Source of the DNA: Alphaproteobacteria bacterium
GTDB lineage: Bacteria; Pseudomonadota; Alphaproteobacteria; DAOWDM01
Assembly: GCA_030639035.1 (NCBI GenBank)
Contig: DAOWDM010000145.1
Location: 1 to 9,417 of the forward strand
Length of the DNA stretch: 9,417 bases
Reading direction: 5' to 3'
The notes beneath the pieces were generated by a model, which made no database searches, was not told where the DNA came from, and saw nothing but the letters and a program-made list of their open reading frames with translations. Both the position numbers and the translations under genes were made by a program. Shown here piece by piece: positions 1 to 6,080 of this stretch. Every line of letters begins with the position of its first letter. The first letter of the stretch is position 1.

Positions 1-765
1 ATCATCAATATCAAAACCATACAGCAAATCGGGGTTTTTATATCCTGAATTAGCAGCACAAAGAAGAAATTGACCTGTTCCGCAACAGGGGTCTAAAAAT
101 TTTCCGTCTCGTTTTTCAAAATCATTAAAAATGTTATTTATCAAACCTTTGGGAGTGTAATAAGAGCCTTTTTTTGACTTACTTCCCTCATACATCAACG
201 ACTGATAAATAATGCCAATAGTATCATCTTGAGATGTGTTTTTTAGTAAATTAAAAATCTCAATATAACTATTTATAGGAATGTCTTTTGTTATTTTTAA
301 TTTGTTATGCCACGATAAAATTTCTTTTTTAACAGAAGTCCTGCACCATTTTGATAAATCACTAAAATTAAATAAATCTAATTCATTATCTAACGTAACT
401 TCTTTTTTAAGAACAAGCTGTTTCAAGGTTAATACAAAGGTTAAGGTTTCTATATCAAGCCCTTGCAATAAAAAGATTTTTTTAATTTTTTCTACTTCGT
501 CAACAAAAGAAACATCATTAATATATTCATCTGGAACAAATGAATTATCGGTGCTTTTTTTGTTTGCTCTTTTGCGAAGCCTGTTTATTTCTCCACGCTC
601 TATTTTAGTTTTTACAGATAAAACATCGCTAAAATGGAACTTGCTTTTTGTATTTTCAGCAACAGAAAGATAGCCTTGCTTAACCCAATTCCGCACAGTC
701 GCATCAGATATTTCGAGCATATCTGACACTTGTTTTACTGAGATTATTTCATTTGAAATATCCAT
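1..765 (-). CDS. N6-adenine DNA methyltransferase with N-terminal helix-turn-helix, partial (3' end beyond window)
   Basis: The minus strand is open from an ATG at 765-763 to the left edge, giving 255 codons with no stop, so the gene is cut by the window. Residues about 9-50 resemble a MerR/excisionase-type helix-turn-helix (SVKQVSDMLEISDATVRNWV, then a short wing). A charged linker and a helical region follow. Residues 200-205 read GSYYTP, the conserved element just before the AdoMet site in Eco57I/HsdM-like N6-adenine methylases. Residues 223-235 (FLDPCCGTGQFLL) are the glycine-rich AdoMet motif I, and an acidic strand end (GFDIDD) sits at 250-255. The catalytic (N/D)PPY motif and target-recognition part would lie beyond the edge. 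It probably methylates adenine in a restriction-modification, defence or orphan regulatory setting. The start is 10 bases after the proS stop and has no clear Shine-Dalgarno, which suggests coupling or reinitiation. It looks more A+T-rich than proS, consistent with acquisition. Family confidence is high; the subtype is open. Confidence 0.85.
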   Translation of the reverse strand, partial: MDISNEIISVKQVSDMLEISDATVRNWVKQGYLSVAENTKSKFHFSDVLSVKTKIERGEINRLRKRANKKSTDNSFVPDEYINDVSFVDEVEKIKKIFLLQGLDIETLTFVLTLKQLVLKKEVTLDNELDLFNFSDLSKWCRTSVKKEILSWHNKLKITKDIPINSYIEIFNLLKNTSQDDTIGIIYQSLMYEGSKSKKGSYYTPKGLINNIFNDFEKRDGKFLDPCCGTGQFLLCAANSGYKNPDLLYGFDIDD

Positions 766-775
766 TGTTTGTACT

Positions 776-2089
776 TTACGCAGTCAATTTTGCAATAGCT
801 GCTTCTATAGACATCTCCGTTTTTTCACCTGTTGCACGTCTTTTTATTTCTACAACGCCGTTTGCAAGACCTCTTGGACCTATAACAAGCTGCCAAGGAA
901 GCCCTATCAAATCCATGTTGTTGAATTTCACCCCTGCTCTTTCTTTTCTGTCATCATAAAGCACTTCAACGCCAGCATTTATCAAAGCAGCATAAATATC
1001 ATCACAAGCTTTATCAGTGTCATCAGAACCTGATTTCAGATTTATCAAACCAACCTTAAACGGAGCGACAGAATCAGGCCAAATGATTCCAGAATCATCA
1101 TGAGAAGCTTCAATAATAGCCCCAAAAAGACGTGATACACCTATTCCATAAGAGCCCATTTCAAGAGCAACTTTTTTGCCTTCTTTGTCTGTAACATTAA
1201 CATTCATAGGTTCGGAATATTTTTTACCAAAATAGAAAGTCTGCCCTACTTCAATTCCTCTTGCAGAAATCAAGTCATTGCCTACAACATCTGCCTCTTC
1301 TTTAACATATTTGTCTTCGGTAGCAGCATAAAGGCTTGTCCATTTTTCAAATATAGGCTCAAGGTCATCTTCATAACTGACATCATCACTAGGAATTTCC
1401 ATGGTCAAATAATCTTTATGACAGTAAACCTGACTTTCACCAGTTTCAGCTAGAACAATGAACTCATGGCTTAAATCACCGCCTATAGGACCTGTTTCGG
1501 CTCTCATAGGAATAGCTTTTAAACCCATTCTTGCAAAAGTTCTAAGGTATGCAACGAACATTTTATTATATGAACGTTTCGCTCCCTCATAATCTAAATC
1601 AAAAGAATAGCTGTCTTTCATAAGGAATTCACGACCACGCATGACTCCAAAACGTGGACGAACTTCATCACGGAATTTCCACTGTATGTGATAAAGAATT
1701 GACGGAAGCTCTTTATAGCTTTTAACGCCATTTCTAAAAATATCTGTTATCATTTCCTCGTTAGTAGGACCATAGAGTAAATCACGACTATGACGGTCTT
1801 TTATACGTAAAAGTTCAGGTCCATAAGCGTCATGCCTGCCACTTTCAATCCATAAATCCGCAGGTTGAATAGTTGGCATTAGAAGCTCTTGAGCCCCTGC
1901 CTTGTCTTGCTCTTCACGCACTATTTGCTCAATCTTCCTAAGGACACGCAAGCCCAAAGGTAGCCAGCTGTATATACCAGAAGCAGACTGACGAATCATA
2001 CCAGCTCTCAGCATTAATGTGTGAGACGGAATCTGAGCTTCAGCAGGATTTTCTTTTAAAGTCGGAAGGAAATATTTTGACAGACGCAT
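776..2089 (-). CDS. proS: Proline--tRNA ligase (short alphaproteobacterial type)
   Basis: This cytoplasmic class II aminoacyl-tRNA synthetase charges tRNA-Pro with proline using ATP. With the ATG at 2089-2087 it has 437 residues beginning MRLSKYFLPTLKE, the usual start in alphaproteobacterial ProS. A GTG four codons upstream (2101) is also open, but it adds residues (VNH) not expected in the family. AAGTGG about 8 bases before the ATG is a weak ribosome site. The TxE loop is at 109-111 (TNEE), motif 2 is around 140-160 (FRDEVRPRFGVMRGREF) and motif 3 around 312-323 (GSYGIGVSRLFG). The anticodon-binding domain covers about 343-437 and includes YDDRKERAGVKF. The roughly 180-residue Ala-tRNA-Pro editing insertion of the E. 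coli enzyme is missing, as is normal in this subgroup. It lies 54 bases downstream of a small exported-protein gene and directly upstream of a DNA methylase gene. Confidence 0.97.
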   Translation of the reverse strand: MRLSKYFLPTLKENPAEAQIPSHTLMLRAGMIRQSASGIYSWLPLGLRVLRKIEQIVREEQDKAGAQELLMPTIQPADLWIESGRHDAYGPELLRIKDRHSRDLLYGPTNEEMITDIFRNGVKSYKELPSILYHIQWKFRDEVRPRFGVMRGREFLMKDSYSFDLDYEGAKRSYNKMFVAYLRTFARMGLKAIPMRAETGPIGGDLSHEFIVLAETGESQVYCHKDYLTMEIPSDDVSYEDDLEPIFEKWTSLYAATEDKYVKEEADVVGNDLISARGIEVGQTFYFGKKYSEPMNVNVTDKEGKKVALEMGSYGIGVSRLFGAIIEASHDDSGIIWPDSVAPFKVGLINLKSGSDDTDKACDDIYAALINAGVEVLYDDRKERAGVKFNNMDLIGLPWQLVIGPRGLANGVVEIKRRATGEKTEMSIEAAIAKLTA

Positions 2090-2143
2090 GTGATTTACCA
2101 CTTATAAAATTAAACTTTTATGCACTTTATGCAAAGCAGACAG

Positions 2144-2551
2144 CTAAGGCAACTTTTTTCGGCAAGCTTCTTCAATCAAAGAAACATCTTCTTTTGATAA
2201 AGGAGAATCGTTAAAATAAACCTGATTGTTTTTAAAAGTAACTTTGCCAAGATTAAAATCTTCTGCTTTGAAAGAATCTTTCAATCCGTACTTTCCAGCA
2301 AGCTCTACCCTGATATCAGTAGAAAACTCATCAGGTATTTTTATAGGCTCGTAACCGCCATTAATGTCAGCTGAAACGACTGAACGCCCATAAACATCAA
2401 CATTTGGAATATATTCAGCTCCTGAGACAAGTTTTGCACAGTCTTCTTTTGAAACAACAATTTCTGTTTTTACTGCCTCATCTTTATTTTCATCAGCAAT
2501 AGCACTTGAAACACCAAAGAATATAGCAATCATAAAAAACCAATACATCAT
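2144..2551 (-). CDS. Small exported protein of unknown function
   Basis: I do not recognise this family. The ORF gives about 135 residues from the ATG at 2551; an adjacent ATG at 2548 and a TTG at 2554 are alternatives. AGGAG at 2560-2556 lies 4 bases before the first ATG and 7 before the second, so either could be used. Residues 1-19 form a hydrophobic signal peptide ending SSAIA with predicted cleavage before DENKDE, although the usual basic N-region is absent. No lipobox is seen, so the mature protein is probably a soluble periplasmic protein of about 116 residues. It has exactly two cysteines, at about 38 and 130, near its two ends, which could form a disulfide. The central stretch reads NVDVYGRSVVSADINGG, followed by IKIPDEFSTDI and a C-terminal FNDSPLSKED. 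It lies upstream of proS on the same strand and may share its transcript. Confidence 0.8.
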   Translation of the reverse strand: MMYWFFMIAIFFGVSSAIADENKDEAVKTEIVVSKEDCAKLVSGAEYIPNVDVYGRSVVSADINGGYEPIKIPDEFSTDIRVELAGKYGLKDSFKAEDFNLGKVTFKNNQVYFNDSPLSKEDVSLIEEACRKKLP

Positions 2552-2568
2552 CAAACTCCTGTTAGTTC

Positions 2569-2598
2569 TTTATAAGAATATAGTCTTTATTATATCAA
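2569..2598 (-). promoter_or_regulatory. Possible promoter of the exported-protein gene and proS
   Basis: On the minus strand TTGATA (2598-2593) is followed after 18 bases by TATAAA (2574-2569), a plausible sigma-70 pair. It ends about 9 bases before the AGGAG ribosome site, so the leader would be very short. TATAAT at 2594-2589 is an alternative -10 but lacks a convincing -35. The region is very A+T-rich, so chance matches are likely. Confidence 0.35.
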
Positions 2599-2601
2599 TA
2601 A

Positions 2602-2630
2602 AGGTAAAAATCTTGACGAGAAACTTACCT
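2602..2630. promoter_or_regulatory. Inverted repeat overlapping the HAD-gene promoter (possible operator)
   Basis: AGGTAA (2602-2607) and TTACCT (2625-2630) are perfect 6-base inverted arms separated by 17 bases. The repeat is centred near 2616, exactly on the candidate -35 box of the plus-strand HAD gene, with the right arm inside the promoter spacer. That is where a repressor site would be expected. The arms are short, so chance cannot be excluded. Confidence 0.3.
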
Positions 2631-2641
2631 GCGAATAGAAT
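2613..2641 (+). promoter_or_regulatory. Sigma-70-type promoter for the HAD hydrolase gene
   Basis: TTGACG (2613-2618) and TAGAAT (2636-2641) are separated by exactly 17 bases. Each matches its consensus hexamer at five of six positions. Transcription would start near 2648, about 18 bases before the ATG at 2666 and just upstream of AGAGG at 2652-2656. This is the clearest promoter in the window. Confidence 0.65.
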
Positions 2642-2665
2642 GAATAAAAACAGAGGTCTCTAGCT

Positions 2666-3640
2666 ATGGAACAAAAAAAATTCAACAACATTGATACTGT
2701 GATTACAGATCTTGATGATACTTTAGCTCCGACACGCCGTACTTATATTAAGTATGCAAACACTCTTATAAAAAGCCTTTCAAAAGCAAGTGGCATTTCA
2801 AAAGATGAAGTTATATTAGGTTTCAACGAACTTCACGCCAAACACAAAATATTTCAGCTTGAAAATGTTATTAACAGTCATCGTCAATTAAAAAGAAAGT
2901 TTCCTAACGAAGACCTTAAAAAGAAATTCGCAAAAGAAATAAAAGAAGCGACAAAAATACACGAAAAAGAAATAAAGCCTAGCAAAGATATGCTTGAAGC
3001 TCTCAAAACGTTAAAAAAACGTGGCATAAAGCTGGTTTTATACACTGCAGGACCTTCTAGCTATACAGTTAAAAAACTAAATCAGGCTGGGCTTACTGGT
3101 GTATTTGACAACATTTATACAACAAAAGATATGCGACCTGAAGATTCAGCAAATGCTAAATCAAAATATCCAGATTTTGAGTGGGAAAAAATAACTAAAG
3201 TTGATGCTTATCCGAAATCAAAACCTGAAGTACTGGAACAAATAATAAAAAATGCCAATACTGTACCTTCAAGAACTGTTGTAATGGGCGACAGTCTTGT
3301 TCGTGATATTGGCATAGCTAAAAAAGTCGGAGCAAAGGCTGTGCTTGTTACGGGGTATCTTAAAGAAGATTTTTCAGATGCCGAAACAAATATGGTTGTA
3401 AAAATTTTCACTGGCGGAGCTGTAAAAGAAAAAGATTCTTTACGTGGTGGAGCTATAAAAAAAGAAAGTGAAAAAATAGCTATAAGAAAAGTTAAAAACT
3501 CCAAATTAGAAAACGACAAACTTTCCCCTGATATTATAATTGAAGAAGCATCTGAAATCACCAAATACGTTAAAAGCCCAAGAAACAATAAGCTTCTACA
3601 GCAAAAAATCATAGAAAACATCAAGAATGCCAGACGGTAA
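2666..3640 (+). CDS. HAD-superfamily hydrolase with Lys-rich C-terminal tail
   Basis: This is a predicted cytoplasmic phosphatase of 324 residues. Motif I is DLDDTLAP with nucleophile Asp15 and acid/base Asp17. Motif II is Thr127 in LVLYTAGPS, motif III is Lys186 in SKPEV, and motif IV is GDSLVRD (Gly208, Asp209, Ser210, Asp214), so all catalytic residues are present. A helical cap follows motif I (about 25-105). The DLDDTL start and this cap type resemble pyrimidine 5'-nucleotidase or phosphoglycolate-phosphatase-like HADs, but the substrate cannot be read from sequence. The core ends near residue 235. Residues about 245-324 form an extra Lys/Glu-rich tail with a short internal repeat (GGAVKEKDSLR, then GGAIKKESEK), which is not usual for the family. 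AGAGG lies 9 bases before the ATG, and a good promoter lies immediately upstream. A terminator-like hairpin follows, so it is probably transcribed alone. Superfamily confidence is high; the specific role is unknown. Confidence 0.9.
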   Translation: MEQKKFNNIDTVITDLDDTLAPTRRTYIKYANTLIKSLSKASGISKDEVILGFNELHAKHKIFQLENVINSHRQLKRKFPNEDLKKKFAKEIKEATKIHEKEIKPSKDMLEALKTLKKRGIKLVLYTAGPSSYTVKKLNQAGLTGVFDNIYTTKDMRPEDSANAKSKYPDFEWEKITKVDAYPKSKPEVLEQIIKNANTVPSRTVVMGDSLVRDIGIAKKVGAKAVLVTGYLKEDFSDAETNMVVKIFTGGAVKEKDSLRGGAIKKESEKIAIRKVKNSKLENDKLSPDIIIEEASEITKYVKSPRNNKLLQQKIIENIKNARR

Positions 3641-3693
3641 TTGGATTTAATTATTGTTTTCTGAGCTTTAAACATCAAAAGACAAATGTTTGG

Positions 3694-3715
3694 ACAAAAA
3701 GCATTTGCTTTTTTT
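3694..3715 (+). terminator. Rho-independent terminator after the HAD gene
   Basis: AAAAAGC (3696-3702) pairs with GCTTTTT (3707-3713) around a four-base ATTT loop, and the T run continues to 3715. The stem is short and A/T-rich, but the A-tract/hairpin/T-tract arrangement is typical. A weaker outer pairing, CAAATG with CATTTG, overlaps it. It lies about 55 bases past the HAD stop. Confidence 0.55.
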
Positions 3716-3760
3716 GTAACATCTTGTACTATGTGATTTAAGAGAGATGTATATTACAAA
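3713..3760 (+). promoter_or_regulatory. Interrupted inverted repeat in the leader of the metallopeptidase-like gene
   Basis: TTTGTAACATCT (3713-3724) matches the reverse complement of AGATG plus TTACAAA (3745-3749 and 3754-3760). There is a four-base TATA bulge in the right arm and a 20-base loop. The 7-base outer arms TTTGTAA/TTACAAA are perfect. It overlaps the terminator T-tract and ends 43 bases before the next ATG. It could be an operator, a leader RNA hairpin or chance. I see no strong promoter; TTGTAC at 3724 and TATATT at 3750 are too far apart. Confidence 0.3.
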
Positions 3761-3803
3761 CATACACACGAATTTTATATGAATTTAGTTAGGAGAATAT
3801 CTA

Positions 3804-6068
3804 ATGTCAAAAGCAAAGTTACAAGAAGAAATGCAGCAGTCATTAAACGCTTTTTTCAAAGGGCGTGTTACAGTTTTTGAAGCAGGCACTGATGAACAGC
3901 GTCCTGACTATATTCAGCAAAGACCGTTTTTCAAAGTTCTGGAGCAAGAACAAACTTCATATATCCAGCAACTTAAGAATGCTTCCAATGATAAAAAAAC
4001 TTATACAGTAACAACAGGCAAGCCAGATTCAGAAAGCACTCTCAATACAAAAAGTAGCGAGCTTTTTCAGGAAATGGAACAGCGTTTCCGTAACGTACGC
4101 CCTAACATGACTCTGTTTGTTATTGACCCTGACTTGATTCGTGGACGTTATCTTATGGACGAAGCTCCTGACAGGAGTCTTGGCAAGTCCATCATAGGAT
4201 TCTTAAAAGAAAAATTAGAAAAAGAAGACAAAGAAAATGCTCATCCTATAGAAATGGATGATAAAGGAATGTTTGAACAAGCTGCTTTTACTGGTAGCGG
4301 TGCTTTTAGTGCTTCTCTTCCGCTTGGTGTTACTAAAAAAGACATTAAAGGCGACAAAACTGTAAGCATCGTTGTCGGTGATAATCCTGACGTGCTTGAA
4401 GATGAGATGTTCTTTCCAGTCCCTGGGGTAAAAGAACGCATAGAAAAAGAAGGCGTTACACACGAAGACCTTAAACGTTTTACATTCTACCATGAATTTG
4501 GTCATGCCTTAGACCTTGCCAATAAAGACGGACATGTTCCTCATGTAGCAGACACAGAATCCATGAAGCAGGTTGCAAGACATGAAACAGAATGCATTGC
4601 TGATGCTCATGCGGTACTTCAATTAGCACGAGATAACGGCAACACAATAGCTGGAGAGCTTATAAGTGATGTTCGCATTGGTACTATCCGTGGACTTATT
4701 GATCAGCTCAACCCTGCCAACAAATCATTTTCAAGATTAGGCAAGAAAATAGACAATCTGAAAAATCAGAATATGGCTCCTGTTAAAAATGAAGGAGAAA
4801 ACAGCAAGTCGCTCCGAGATTATGAAAAAACAGGCAAAGATTTTGCTAGAATGGAAAGAATAGGTGCTTATATTGCATATCATACAACTCCTGTTGCTGA
4901 TGCTGCTGTTGAGTTCGCAAAAAAAGGTCTCCGTGATGGCAGTTTGCAAAAAATGACAGACCTTGAAGTCCTTGGAGTAGCGAAAAAACTGGTTGATGAA
5001 CATGCTTTCACACAAGAAAAAATGAGTGCTTTCTGCTTGGCTCTGGTGAATGAAGAAAGAACACAAGATATTCTTGATATAGTCAAACGTGATGACGAAG
5101 GTCGTGCTAGAATGCCTGTTGACAAAGAAGTCATTGATAAAAAATATGCCAAAAATGAAAAAAAGGCAAAGAAAGCAGCAGAAAACAAATTAAGAGAATC
5201 CTTGGGAATACCTGTAAAAAAAGAAGAAAAAGATAAAGATAAACCACTAACCAAAAAAGCTATAAAACAAACAAAAGCTTTTGCAAAATGGCATAAAGGT
5301 GTTATCGAAAAAGTTGAGAAAAAAGGCGGAGATAAAAAAGCCCTTCTTGATGTGATAGCAAAAGAACAAGATGCTATTCGTTTGCGTGGCAAAAAAGACC
5401 CTCTTGGTGAAAAAAAGCTTAATGCTATCAATAATGGTTTTATTGTAAATGCAGAAGCCATAGTAGATTCCATCAAAATATCAAATGTTGTAAAAAAATC
5501 TATCGAAGCTGTTGAAGCTCCAAAAACCACTTCTGTTGGAGCGAAAGCAATCGCTGAATACATCGATTCTAGCCTGATTAGCTTTGAGGCAGCTGAAAAA
5601 GGTTTGGATAAAGCTACAAGCCGTGATGTTTCATCAATGACAATCATAGAAAATCAAAAAGCCATACAAGAAGAAATAATCGATTACGAGACTGTTTTAA
5701 AATCAGAACGTAAAACTCAAGTGCTTGCCTTTAAGATTCGCAAAGACCCAAAAGCATGGGAAATCGCTAAAAAATCACCTGAGCTGGCTGAAAACATTAC
5801 AGATAAAGCTAAAAAAAGACACCCTGAATGGATAGAAGATTATCATTCGAATTTCGGCAACAATGACAAAAAACGTGTTAACAATATTAAAGTAGCGGTA
5901 TCAGAAGAGAAAAACGGAATAGCTGTTGCTGTACTGAAAACAGAAGCAATAAAAGAGGCTTTAGATACCGCTCTTTTGAGAGAATTAAAGCAGATTAAAG
6001 CTAAAAAAACACAGGAAACGGATAATCTAAATAAAGCAATGTTAGATAAAAAATCCAAAGGCAGGTAA
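3804..6068 (+). CDS. Large putative zinc metallopeptidase, unrecognised family
   Basis: This 754-residue protein has no signal peptide or membrane segment. Residues 229-238 (YHEFGHALDL) contain an HExxH motif (His230, Glu231, His234). About 29 residues on, ETECIADAHA (261-270) gives an ExxAD element in which Glu263 could be the third zinc ligand, as in gluzincin-type peptidases. The HEFGHALD form followed by an acidic ExxA(E/D)A helix recalls the catalytic domain of anthrax lethal-factor-like (ATLF) peptidases, but that is a resemblance by eye, not an assignment. Residues 1-220 are a mixed N-terminal region. About 310-430 is predicted helical. Residues 440-560 are very rich in Lys, Glu and Ala, and the protein ends basic (DKKSKGR). 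Only two cysteines are present (264, 411). AGGAG at 3791-3795, 8 bases before the ATG, fixes the start. It seems to be transcribed alone, between a terminator and a convergent kinase gene. Whether it acts inside the cell or is secreted by a signal-independent route is unknown. Confidence 0.85.
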   Translation: MSKAKLQEEMQQSLNAFFKGRVTVFEAGTDEQRPDYIQQRPFFKVLEQEQTSYIQQLKNASNDKKTYTVTTGKPDSESTLNTKSSELFQEMEQRFRNVRPNMTLFVIDPDLIRGRYLMDEAPDRSLGKSIIGFLKEKLEKEDKENAHPIEMDDKGMFEQAAFTGSGAFSASLPLGVTKKDIKGDKTVSIVVGDNPDVLEDEMFFPVPGVKERIEKEGVTHEDLKRFTFYHEFGHALDLANKDGHVPHVADTESMKQVARHETECIADAHAVLQLARDNGNTIAGELISDVRIGTIRGLIDQLNPANKSFSRLGKKIDNLKNQNMAPVKNEGENSKSLRDYEKTGKDFARMERIGAYIAYHTTPVADAAVEFAKKGLRDGSLQKMTDLEVLGVAKKLVDEHAFTQEKMSAFCLALVNEERTQDILDIVKRDDEGRARMPVDKEVIDKKYAKNEKKAKKAAENKLRESLGIPVKKEEKDKDKPLTKKAIKQTKAFAKWHKGVIEKVEKKGGDKKALLDVIAKEQDAIRLRGKKDPLGEKKLNAINNGFIVNAEAIVDSIKISNVVKKSIEAVEAPKTTSVGAKAIAEYIDSSLISFEAAEKGLDKATSRDVSSMTIIENQKAIQEEIIDYETVLKSERKTQVLAFKIRKDPKAWEIAKKSPELAENITDKAKKRHPEWIEDYHSNFGNNDKKRVNNIKVAVSEEKNGIAVAVLKTEAIKEALDTALLRELKQIKAKKTQETDNLNKAMLDKKSKGR

Positions 6069-6080
6069 TTTAAGTAAGCT

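Noticed and set aside
281..673. A 130-codon plus-strand open frame at the left end
   Set aside because: It is antisense to the methyltransferase, whose helix-turn-helix and AdoMet motif are clear on the minus strand. Its translation is low-complexity Ser/Phe/Leu.
2087..2101. GTG at 2101 as the start of proS
   Set aside because: The ATG at 2089 gives the family-typical MRLSKYFLP start and has AAGTGG about 8 bases upstream.
2090..2143. A separate proS promoter in the 54-base gap
   Set aside because: TTGCAT is present, but nothing resembling a -10 box occurs at 16-18 bases; co-transcription with the upstream gene is simpler.
3208..3678. A 156-codon minus-strand open frame with hydrophobic stretches over the HAD gene end
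   Set aside because: It is a shadow of the HAD coding frame; the hydrophobic look comes from the reverse of Lys/Glu-rich codons and there is no ribosome site.
4880..5647. A 255-codon open frame on the minus strand inside the metallopeptidase-like gene
   Set aside because: It is antisense to a stretch rich in AAA and GAA codons, which reads as Phe/Ser-rich sequence in reverse. It has no ribosome site and no family features, and the plus-strand gene explains the region.
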